From: Purpureocillium takamizusanense
Taxonomy: Eukaryota; Ascomycota; Sordariomycetes; Hypocreales; Ophiocordycipitaceae
Direction of reading: 5' to 3'
Assembly (NCBI RefSeq): GCF_022605165.1
Contig: NC_063072.1
Span: 124,001 to 188,000 of the forward strand
Length of the DNA: 64,000 nt
The notes beneath the pieces were generated by a model that was not told where the DNA came from, did not search any database, and saw only the letters and a program-made list of their open reading frames with translations. Made by a program: the position numbers and the translations under genes. Positions 23,037 to 32,672 of this stretch are shown in pieces; position 1 is the stretch's first letter; every line of letters starts with the position of its first letter.

Positions 23037-24520
23037 GGCGGCGGCGGCGGCGGGGGGCTGCGACGGACGGACGCTCGAGGTGAGGTTCTGGGTTCGGCGG
23101 GATGGGATTGGATATTGGAGGTGTCGGATTGGCGATGGAGGCAGATGCTCGGAGCGGGTAAACTTCGGTGGAAGTGCAGCTTGGCTTGAGGAGTAGTTAT
23201 GTAATTTTCCAAGTTGCACAGGGAGCTCAATAAGGCGTGGGTACTACCCGCAATTCGGCACGGGCACCATGCCGATAACGTATGCAGGGCCGGCCCTAAC
23301 TATGCTAGCGCTAAAGTCGGCCTGCTATAATGCGATTTTATATATATAACGCGGTATAGCGTGATTAATATATTACTATAATCTATAGCGTTAATTAAAG
23401 GTATATTAAATACTATTATTATTTAATATAATTAGTAATATTAATATTTAATATATATAAGTACCTAACCTAGCTTAGAAAAATAAATTCTTACTATTAT
23501 AATATCTTAATAAAATAGTAAAATAATATTTTTTTTAGGTAGATTAGTCCTTATTACTAAAATACTAAATAAAGCTATAAGTATAAATATAAGTAAAAGT
23601 AGGGCTTTTTATTATAAACTAAGGGCGGCCGCTAGTTAGGCCGCCTAATAGACGGACTAAAGGAAAGGCAGTAGGACTCTTATCCTATATACTACTAGTA
23701 GAATCCTAAGAAGGGATAAGACGGGTTATATATATAAGTATATATACTTAAGGATTATGGGAATTATAGTAATTTAAGTAAGCTAGGCTTATAAGGATTA
23801 TAACGATTTAAGTAATCCTGATATAATTAATAAAGAGCTAGATAGGTATATATACTATAGTTATTACTAAAGTAGATAGCTAGATCTTTAGTAGTTAATC
23901 TAAGTATTTAATCTATTATTAATTAAGTAAGAGGTATAAACTCTCTTAACGGACTTTATAATTCTTTATTCCTCGTTATTAAGCTTAACGTACCTCTTAA
24001 GTAATAGTAACGTTTAGGATCCCTCTAAGGCTCCGTTATACTTTTCTTCTAAGCGCTCTTCTAAGCGCTCTTATAGGCGCTTATATAAGCGCTTTTAATA
24101 AGAGCTTTTATAAATATAATTATAAGTATAAGCTTAGCTTAAAGTAGTATAATAACGTTTTAATATTATTATATTATAAAGAAATAGATTTTTAATTATA
24201 TTAAGCCTTATTTATATATTAATATAAGTGCTATATTATAATTCATTTGGGCGAGAAAGATACTAAACCGTAAAGTATATCCCTTTCGCCCTTTCCTTCT
24301 TCCTAGTCTTTACCTGTCGAGAGGGACGGCGGTTTTGCACTCTATGCCACCACTTCTGTCGCATAACACCCCCATTGAACATGTGGCTCGGCATGCAGAC
24401 CAATTGCTAAGGAAGTACGTCTCTGATCAATCGTTTCATATACATATTCTTCGCAGCCCAATCAACACCTCTCATGTCACTCCGGCACTTTCCCTCCGTT
24501 GGGACGTTCCATTCTGCCAT
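23037..24520. other. NDUFA12 promoter and AT-saturated intergenic block
   Basis: The first ~230 nt are the GC-rich promoter of the NDUFA12 gene. The rest is an AT-rich degenerate block (annotated separately) and ~230 nt of ordinary DNA downstream of the S41 protease gene. There is no reading frame of any length in the AT-rich part. Confidence 0.8.
23290..24245. mobile_element. RIP-degraded repeat relic (AT island)
   Basis: Base composition changes abruptly to A/T-dominated sequence full of TA steps. Counting by eye between 23341 and 24240, I find one CA and four TG dinucleotides in 900 bp, while CG and GC steps survive (for example GCGC words at 24050-24100). That is the signature of CpA-to-TpA mutation by RIP on both strands. 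Stop codons are everywhere. The parent element cannot be identified. A GC-rich hairpin, GGCGGCC with GGCCGCC at 23624-23645, and repeated AAGCGCT words at 24050-24096 are the only recognisable structures. Confidence 0.8.
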
Positions 24521-26742
24521 CTATAGCGTTGCCGGCGCCAAGGGCTTTGGTGTCTTAATCCCTGGTGCCCTGCTTTTGACGCGACTATTGAACGGCACTG
24601 CCCTGCTTCCAATAGTGCCATCGTTGTTGACAGTGGAGCCGGGAACACAGCTTCCGTTCTTCCAGGCAACGGTGGCGGCCCGTCGCCACGTCTCGCTGAC
24701 ATCCAATGCCATCTGCCGCGTATAGAACAGCTTACAGTTAGCTGCTTCGTACTTGAAATGCACTGGATAACCCTCAAGGTCCTCCTTCGTGTAATCGCTC
24801 CGACTGTTCACACCACCACTATTTTCAATCAAAGGCAGAAGTGGGGCAGTTTCATTGCTAGGGATTGCCCCCTGAAGACCTTTGAAGACGTCTGCCATCT
24901 GCGGATTTGCCGAAGCAAAAGAGGCCAGCTGCTTGAACGTATAGTGGATGCTGGAAAAGCCTGTGAAGAGAGTTCCTTTGACTCCACCCATGGCCTGCAT
25001 GGGGTACGGTAAGGGTCGGCCGCCCAAGGCCACAGTCCGAACCCCCTGGTTGCGGGTCAATAACCCAGTAAGGATGGTGCATGCCGATGCACATGTTCCA
25101 TCTGTTATGATGAGAATATTTTCCGGCTTGAACGGCTGCTCGGGGATAGGCGCCGGCCCTGGGCCTTGTGCATTGACGTAAAAGTTGGGTGGGATTTCTG
25201 GCTTGGTCCTGTCGAATTGATACGCAGCCGTGACCGTCTCACCCTTCACCGTGTACGGTCCGATAAAGTCGCTGGCATTACCAAGCGTCCTATTATTTTG
25301 GTCCAGTGGGAAATTTGGGATGTTGAAAAGCTCTCGAGTTGCGCTATAGTCGGCCTGGGCCAGAAGTTTGAGAGATTCGGTGGCGCGTAATCGACCGAAA
25401 TTATTGAACTGCGCCTGAGGGAACAAGAGGGCATAGACATCTGCTGCCATGGCAATGGAGCCGCCAATATTTGCAGACAGATCTATCAGGAGTTTATCGC
25501 GATTTTCTTTTCGGGCTTTCTGGACCGTCTTGACGACGACATCTCGAGCTTCTAGAACAAAATCTGTGAAGTTGAAAGGCTCATTGAGATGTATGGGTAC
25601 AAAACGGAGGAGGGACAGAACAACGGTGTCCTCGAAGCCCGGCCCATTGAGAAAGTATCCTGCAATCGAGCCTTTGGAGTGCTTAGCCACGGGCTCAGGG
25701 AACGAAGCATCTGCTAGCACAGGTGACTCTTTCTGAATTGGTGAAGCAACAGGGAAATCTTCTGACTTTGCGTTCGGGACAGTGGCTGGAGGAAGCTCGA
25801 ACTTGCGATGAAATGCGTCTCCCGAGTCGACGTCTGTGAAGTTGACGCCAGGGAGAAAGGAGACATAATTTTGTGTGACTCGCGACGTTCCGTTCGAAAA
25901 CTGAACAGTGTGGTTATCGGGAACTTCGAAACGTGTAATCAAGGTCCCACCAAGCCCTTGTGTAGCCAAGGATGGAAGACTGTTGAACAGACTGTTGTAC
26001 TGCGCGTCGGGGTCCTGGCACTTCTGGTAAACTGCTTCCTTTTCAAGGAAATCGAAGACAGGGACTCCATCGATGTTTACCACATCTGCTGCATTATCTT
26101 CATTGACTATATCCGGAGCCATGTAAACCTTGGGCAATGCGACGCCATCCTTGGATATTGTAACCAAGTTGAGTCCCGGCCGTTTGAACTCGAAAGTATT
26201 TAGAATGGCAGGTCTGTAGTCAAAGTGGCTATCGCTTGCGGCCGCAAACTGTCTCGCCGATAAGTTATAACGACCGCAGTGGCCAAGGGTAATGACTACT
26301 TACAATGCTTCGAAGGTCGGACATTACCTCATATTGGCTACTGTATTGGCCGTTGTGTAACTTCTCCTTGATCGTCTGGATCCCGCCCAGGATGTCTACT
26401 CCGTCTAGGAGGTACTCTTCTGGAGGACTTTTGAGCATCTCGATTGTGCTCTGGAACGATATGTAAGGAATGATATAGTCGATGAGCTTGAGATCACGCT
26501 CTCTGTCGACTGGAACGGATCTGAGGCAGGCGATGCCCACGGATGGAGGGATGTTAACATCCAATGGCTGCCCAGCGGCATTGGCAGCCTTGTACGCATC
26601 ACTAAGGATCTTGCATGGCGCTGGGTCGATCTCTATATGTTGTGAGGAATAGTCTCGAAGTTGTGCGATGCATGATCTTACCGTGGTTGATAGCCGCCGA
26701 AGCCAGCTTGATGAGGGCTATGACGGTGACTCTGAGATTCAT
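24521..26742 (-). CDS. Secreted S41-family serine protease (CPAF-like fungal type)
   Basis: Three exons on the minus strand (26742-26682, 26632-26304, 26248-24521) give 705 residues. The introns have GTAAGA and GTAAGT donors. MNLRVTVIALIKLASAA is a signal peptide. The N-terminal half includes a helical region (residues ~20-130) and FDYRPAILNTFEF just after intron 2. The tail-protease domain carries LLIDLSANIGGSIA (about residue 383) and the nucleophile region ITDGTCASACTILTGLL with Ser at about 518. Many NxS/T sites and paired cysteines suit an extracellular protein. Relatives include the S41 proteins found in some ustiloxin-type clusters, but no RiPP precursor or UstYa-like gene lies nearby, so a general secreted peptidase is the safer reading. 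The gene ends ~275 bp from the RIP relic and its codon use is less GC-biased than the flanking housekeeping genes. Confidence 0.82.
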
Positions 26743-27700
26743 GATAGAGGCAGTTCAAGATTACAACTTGTATCGATGTGTTGGCGAGGGGCGTTATAAA
26801 AATTGTAAGGCTTCGCCGTATGTATGAGTCACACTTTAAATATGCGGTCAACTAGAATAATACAGAGAGGCAAGGCGCCTGATCTCGATTTTATAAGAAA
26901 CCTACTCTACAATTTCCCCGGCGTCCACTAGCCCTGGCAGTATGGCAGGAGCCCTCTTCATGCCACTTCGATGACGATTTCACACACAGTCCGCTCTTAT
27001 AATCTTAAAGAAGCAAATCACCAACCGAGAGTACTGTTTCAAGGATTCCAGGTTCACAACGCTACGCATGGATGCATGGTCGGCCAACGGAACAACAGGG
27101 GATCCTCATCGCTATGTCCGCGACTGTCTCCACCAAACCAGAGAGTCTCTTGCGGCACATGCTTCAGGTCTGTTATACGCGTGTGCTCAGCCCTACAGGG
27201 CTGTGATACAACTAGAGATCATTCTATGGCGAAGAAATAAGCAGTATGGATACCGCCGTTCTTTCGCTTGCTGCTTAGAGCACTCTTATCAGCAGCAGTA
27301 GCGGGATGATGCCTGCTATAAGAACAGGGTCTGATGCTACGCATAGCATTCTGTAGAATAGGACTGTATTCATAGATGGCGGTTTTGGGATCCGGTTGAA
27401 AACGGACCGGGATTTGCCGAGCGCTGATTTGGGTATCCTTGGGGGACTTCGTATGAGACTATATATAGATACTCGAATCATGGACAGGGCTGCGTAAATT
27501 GCATGGTAGTGGGAGAAGAACTATTGCAGACACACAATCACGAGCCTGCCGGCGGTGCTTTATTCATTATGTCTCCTCGTCGAACCGGCTCACGACGGCT
27601 TAAATGTCTGTGTACGCAGCATCGCGAATAAAATAAAGGACTGTGTCAGGTCTTACGTTCTCCAAGGCGAAGGAGGGCGCGAAAACAGCAACATTACTAG
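26743..27700. other. Gene-free stretch between S41 protease and zinc-finger genes
   Basis: It holds the S41 promoter side and the 3' flank of the zinc-finger gene. No coding region is supported; short open frames near 26970-27300 show no domain features. Confidence 0.55.
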
Positions 27701-30700
27701 TCATCGCCGCGACGAGCTCGACGAGCTCGGCTCCTTCACGATGGTGCTCCCACCCCACTGAAAGTCGTGCAGCCGCTCGGGTGTCGACTCCGGGTTCTCT
27801 GGGTCCAGACAAATAACGACTAAGAACCCGACCGGGGGAGTGACGACATCCTTTGGGTCTTTCGAAAGTAAAAAGGTCAGCAGTATACAGCGGCCAGTAG
27901 ATGAGAGGACAACCTACAGAGCTTAGGAGAACGGTCACCGCCGAGCCAGACCCTGCTTCGCCACAGGGCGTGCCTGCCCAAGAAGACTTCATCAACGTTT
28001 TCCCGACTGAATGCCATCATCCCTAAGAGAACACCTAGGTCACCGGCGAGTCCTCGCGATTGCCGCGCCGGTGGACTCGACGGCGCGTATGTAGGTGGCA
28101 CAAGGCTTGGAATCAGGCGCGACCCTCGCCCATTAAGGTGCCTCACAAGCATGTCCCATGAAGGCGGAACATGGTCCATACCCATCGTAGCGAATGATAT
28201 GCCCTCCGCATTATGTGTGTGGGCAAAGTGAAGCGCGTGCATAATCTTCTTCTGATTTGATAAGACGTTCGTCGTCGGGTCCTCGGGTATCACCACTATC
28301 GGCAAATGGGGGTTGCACGCGAACACGGCACGTGAACTGACATCCGTTGCGTGGATCATGACCCCATCCCCCGCGTCCTGGAGTATGTATCCCGGCTGGT
28401 TCCAGTTGGGGCGGTACCAGATGTAGTCGTCAGCCGGAGTCACCGCTCCATCGTAATATCTCATCACGCGGCTTGGGTATTCCGTACTGTATCCAAAGAG
28501 GTCTTTCGGCGGCAAGACATTCATCCACTTGTCCCTGCACCAATCGAGTGGTGAGTCTGGATCGTAGAACGCTAGCCTGTTTACCACGAAGATGAAGCTC
28601 AAACCTATTCTGGAGCGGGAGCTGGAGCTGGACTTGGCCTTGGTAGCAGGCTTGACGGAATGATGGGAGGGTCCGGGGTCTGGGCCTTGGTTTCGGTCTT
28701 CTTCGCCGAATGCCCTGACGGAACGATGAGAGGGCCCAGGGTCCGGGCCTCGGTTTCGATCTTCTTCGCCGAATGCCTTGACGGAATCATGGGAGGGTCC
28801 AGGGTCCGGGGCTCGGTTTCGGTCTTCTTCTCCGAATGCCTCGTTCATGTATTCTATGCCAAGTTCGATGGTCTCGCACAGATTAGCCTCTATATCGTCC
28901 AGTTGTTGCGCAGTGAATTCATTTCCCTCCATGTCTGCCTGCGACGCACAATAAAGCTGGGCCCTGGTCTGGTTGATACTCATGAGGTGGTGTAGGACCT
29001 TCTCGTTCTGCGTATCAAGTCGAGTTCGAGCTATCCATTTCAAGAGAATATCTCGAAGGTCATTGGTTAGGGTGTGAAGTCGGTTTGAACGCTGACCGAC
29101 TGGGATGTGATTCTCGTGTTTCCAGTGAGTGATCTCACGCTCGATTGTCTCTGATATCGTTGCAGCCTTGCTATTGTCTTCGTCTTCTACCATGTCACTT
29201 CTCGCAATTTCGCTGCCAGAACCCGCGTTGGGAGAATCACAGGACACTTCGTCGTTGGGGCTCAGGTTCCACGGAAGAGCTCTCAACGCCCATGAATGCA
29301 GATGCTCGGCGATGTGGTCGTCTTGATCTGGCCTCATGCGCCGAGGCGGCCGCTTGCAAAGAGGACACTCCGCCAACTCAGAAAGTGTTCTCTTGCTCAT
29401 GCTGCCAAGGAATGTCAGAAGATCATCGGAGCACTGGTGGGAAGATCTCATATGGCTCTCCCAGCGCTGTTGATTGTCAAAGATGAATTCGTCGTCTTGA
29501 GCACTCTCAAAAGTGCACTCGTCGCAGACCCAACGCTCCTTGCTGTGCTGGCTGTTCATATGCTTGATCCATTCCTCCTTCGTAGCGCAAAGGATGTTGG
29601 TATCTTGGCAATCTTCATGGATACATGAATATGGTATCAAGTCTTGCGCGACATGTCCCCTGCATGGAAGATTAGTTTCGTCATCAACCACCACGCGACA
29701 GCCACCTAGCATACCGCCATCTGGACATCGCTGTGTAGTCCTCGGACAGAACTTGGACACAATAAGGACACTGAAAGCTGCCCTTCTTAGCAGGGCATAC
29801 CGGATAGCTTTGCTTGATGCCGGTTTGCGTCATTCTGGTTGCGACTGACTGCTGCCCTGTCTTAGGCTCGAAAGGCAAGGTGATGGGCAGAGCAAATTGA
29901 GAGCCCAGCTCTGTTGCTGTGGAAGTTTTGACAGTCGGGGAATTTGCAGGCTTGAGGAGAATAGGCATGGTTCTGCTGCTGTCCACAATTGGCGATAGCT
30001 TTTGTGTATCAACGTCCAAGGTCTTGGTCCCCTTCGCCGGCTCATTCGCCGGTTGAGGTATCGCTTCTCGAAAATGTGAAGAAGCGACGATGTTCGCCGC
30101 AGCTGTTGCATACACAATCCTGTTTCGCCTCGTGATGTTCGCCTCAATGAGTCGTTGCTGCATCGGTGTTGCGCGAGATGGATCAACAATCCATGAGCGG
30201 ATTACAATTTCAACTGTTTTCGGTATATATTCCGCAATGACCCAACGGCTGAGTTCGCCGAATAGCTTTTGCTCATAAGGTCCAACCAGGATGAGGAATA
30301 ACAGATGATTTCTTAGCTGCGTATACTCGTCGTCTTTTGAATGAGTTTCCAGGTACTCATCAGCTTTCAGGTGACGCAACTTGACTCCTGATTTCTTGAT
30401 GGCCATGGATATCTTCGCCAGCAGCTTCAGATTGGTTTCGATATAGAACCTAGGATTGCAGTCTGCAGTTGAGGGAACTACTAAGGCATCGTTTCTCCTT
30501 GACTGCTTATCGTCGCCCGAGATTTCGGACCACGATGAATCGCTTGAACTCACGTCGGGCTCGGAGGTGTCGTCGTACTGGCTGCCTCGCGTCGAATCTT
30601 GATCCTCGTTTGGACCTAGCAATTATGAATGCTGAAGTGACTGCGAACGAAAGCAAAAACGTACCATTTCGCAGATATTCTTTCAACGCCAGATTTAAGC

Positions 30701-30929
30701 TATCCAGAAGACCTGAGATGACTTTCTGAATGTCCGGGCGGTCTCTGAGTCGGTAATCAAGAGAACTCCGACCCGTCTTTTGGGCGTTCAAGCCATTGGC
30801 CCACCACGTAAAGTCCGCAGCGCGATCTTCAAACCAGTCATCGTCCGCCAGTGTCTGGTGGCCTGATACAGCTTGGAACATGGATAGGCATGCTTCAGTT
30901 CGCCGGCAGAGCTCGTTCGTGAACTCCAT
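27701..30929 (-). CDS. acuF-like C2H2 zinc-finger protein with tandem repeats
   Basis: Four exons on the minus strand (30929-30665, 30615-29715, 29659-27918, 27858-27701) give 1021 residues. The N-terminal helical module contains DFTWWANGLNAQ and SLDYRLRD, a signature shared by many fungal proteins labelled oxidoreductase acuF-like and by some NLR-type proteins. An acidic Ser-rich linker follows. A C2H2-like zinc-finger array runs from about residue 370 (CPYC, then W-R-G-H-V, YSCIHEDC, WIKHMNSQH, WVCDEC, HMRSSHQC, CPLC) to HIAEHLHSWALRALPW. Near residues 685-750 three consecutive 21-residue repeats (AFGEEDRN..PDPGPSH) occur. The C-terminal ~270 residues, with YYDGAV and YIWYRPNWNQPGY, match nothing I recognise. 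The last intron restores a C-terminus ending in a Ser/Arg tail. The gene is head-to-head with the gasdermin. Function unknown; a signalling or regulatory role is inferred. Confidence 0.75.
28651..28839 (-). repeat. Three 63-bp tandem repeats inside the zinc-finger gene
   Basis: Three consecutive 63-bp units (28651-28713, 28714-28776, 28777-28839) differ at a few positions and encode the 21-residue AFGEEDRN...PDPGPSH units in frame. The unit is a multiple of three, so copy-number change keeps the frame. Confidence 0.92.
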
Positions 30930-31247
30930 GATGGAACTAGCGCCGTAGTGTCATTCAAGCTGGCGAGGTCCGAGCCGCAGTCGATGAGCTGAGACTGTGC
31001 TGAGGGGGAGCTGCGATGGTGATCGAACTCCCACCAATAAGATCCTCATCCCCGCAGAGGTGACTAATGAGCCTTTTTGAACCTCGCGAATTATTCGGCA
31101 ATATTGGCCGCGGGAGAGGGCGCGGGAGAGGGCGCGGGAGAGGGGGCGGGAGGGAAGTTCTCGGCTAGATTCTACAACCAGCGCAGTTCCTAACTAGCCA
31201 CGCAGAATAGCTGCGAGGGTCGATAGTCTTCAACGACGAACGCCGCT
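30930..31247. promoter_or_regulatory. 318-bp bidirectional promoter: zinc-finger / gasdermin
   Basis: The whole interval separates two divergent start codons, so both genes must be driven from it or from within their neighbours. It contains a G-rich tandem repeat at about 31109-31156. No clear TATA box is seen. Shared regulation is inferred from the spacing. Confidence 0.55.
31109..31156. repeat. G-rich 12-bp tandem repeat in the shared promoter
   Basis: Three and a half copies of CGCGGGAGAGGG-type units, the last degenerate (GGGGGCGGGAGGG). The strand is almost free of pyrimidine runs, so it could form unusual G-rich structure. Confidence 0.8.
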
Positions 31248-32240
31248 ATGGATAAGTGTTGGTTCGTTCTTTCTCAAACGCATTACCCCCCACCTCAAGA
31301 GAGCTACGAAAATGGTGCATTTAAACACATCGGCCCCCTTTGCCTGGGCCATTTCATCAAGGACCTAAAACACCTTGATGATGTGATCAACGCTGGCGGT
31401 CCGGAGCCATTTCCACTAGACATGCCAGTATATTGCGCAAAGCCAATCGAATTTGAGTGGGAATCGAATGAAGAGGGCGGGCTTGATGTGTCTATGAGCG
31501 CGGAGGTGGCTGTTGCCGCAGTACCGGCACTGAATGCTAAGGGTTCCCTTGGCTTCGCTCTGAAGAAATCCGTTCGCAACTCCTGGCAGATTAAAGAACT
31601 CGAGACTGTCACAGTCCAACCTACAAGGGCGTACGTCAATCGATGCTTGGCGAGTGAGCCGATTATCCAGTTCTTGGATCACAGCAAGTTTGGCCCAACC
31701 TGGTCAATTTTCATGATAACAGGACTCAAAATTGTCCGCGGTAACTCTACTCACAAGACTTCTCAAGGGCGAGAAAGGGGCATTTATGGGCGCCCAGGAG
31801 TGTAAGCAACTTGTGCCTCTCCCTCCGTGGCTTCGTCTAACCCAATTCAGCGGCGGTATCGCTGAAGTCGCCGTAGAAGGCGATGTCTCTTCAAAGAAGT
31901 CTAGTTTAAAATCTGCAAAGCATACGCATGACTTTGTCTGGGCTGTGAGGCTCTCAAAGATTACGAAAGGCATTTTTGACAAGACATGGTCCCAACAAAC
32001 CTACTCCAGAGGCGCGACCTTTGACATGACCGAAAGGGTTCAAGACATTAAAAGCATTCTCTCGAATGAAGGCTTGACAGATAGCGAGGTGTTGGGTATG
32101 GACACTGACGAAGCCGGCCTGGAGAGCATCGTGTTCGTTGATGCCATTGTCAACCAGACAGGTAGGTACTCTTTATCACTTGTAGACCAAGCTTGTACCA
32201 AGGTTATTAACCTCTAGGTGCGGCTGCGGCAGGTGGCTGA
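31248..32240 (+). CDS. Fungal gasdermin-like pore-forming cell-death protein (HET-Q1/RCD-1 type)
   Basis: Known relatives (HET-Q1, RCD-1) are autoinhibited membrane-pore formers that execute regulated cell death. Exons 31248-31801, 31851-32161 and 32218-32240 give 295 residues. The N-terminus has the fungal signature: WFVLSQTHYPPP, LCLGHFIKDLKHLDDVIN, DMPVY, then EGGLDVSMSAEVAVAAVPA and GSLGFALKKSVRNSW, followed by VTVQPTRAYV, TWSIFMITGLKIVRG and IYGRPGV. After intron 1 (GTAAGC donor, CTAAC branch) come FVWAVRLSKITKGIFDKTW and SRGATFDM, then a short tail of ~45 residues, the part removed by protease in HET-Q1. If the last 56-nt intron is retained, the protein ends at 32217 instead (306 residues) with a different tail. 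No signal peptide. It is divergent from the zinc-finger gene and upstream of a subtilase in the same orientation. Family call is by signature reading and is strong; activity is inferred. Confidence 0.86.
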
Positions 32241-32672
32241 AAGCACTCGGGACCCCAGCTAGCCCTATGTTGATATCAGGCCGCTCATTCAGTTCACCGT
32301 TAACAGCACTGTCGCCTACTAACGGTGGCGATGACTTCTGGCAACTCTTCTTCTGCCTGGCATTTCTCATATGTCTTCTGGCAATCTAAGGCTACGGCTT
32401 AACTGGTACAACTATAAATTACCTACCTCAATTCAATCACTAGATGGAAGAATGAAGACTATCTTGTTGCCCGATTCACAGGGGGCCTTTGTCCCAGTCG
32501 TCAGGTAGCTTATACACACGTGCCGTGCGACACGCTATATGGCGATTATCTGTTATTTAGCATCCTCCATCCCAATCCCTGTCGCGACCTGTTGGATGTC
32601 ATGCGGCATCCAGCTTGCTGCTGACCGTAAAATCGCGGCAGAGCCCGGGCGAATACCCAATCTCATTTGCTG
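32241..32672. other. Intergenic region between gasdermin and subtilase
   Basis: No gene is seen. It should contain the gasdermin 3' end and the subtilase promoter. Confidence 0.5.

Noticed and set aside
24521..26742. S41 gene as part of a ustiloxin-type RiPP cluster
   Set aside because: No UstYa-like (DUF3328) gene, precursor peptide with Kex2 repeats, or tailoring oxidase is visible in the 10 kb on either side.
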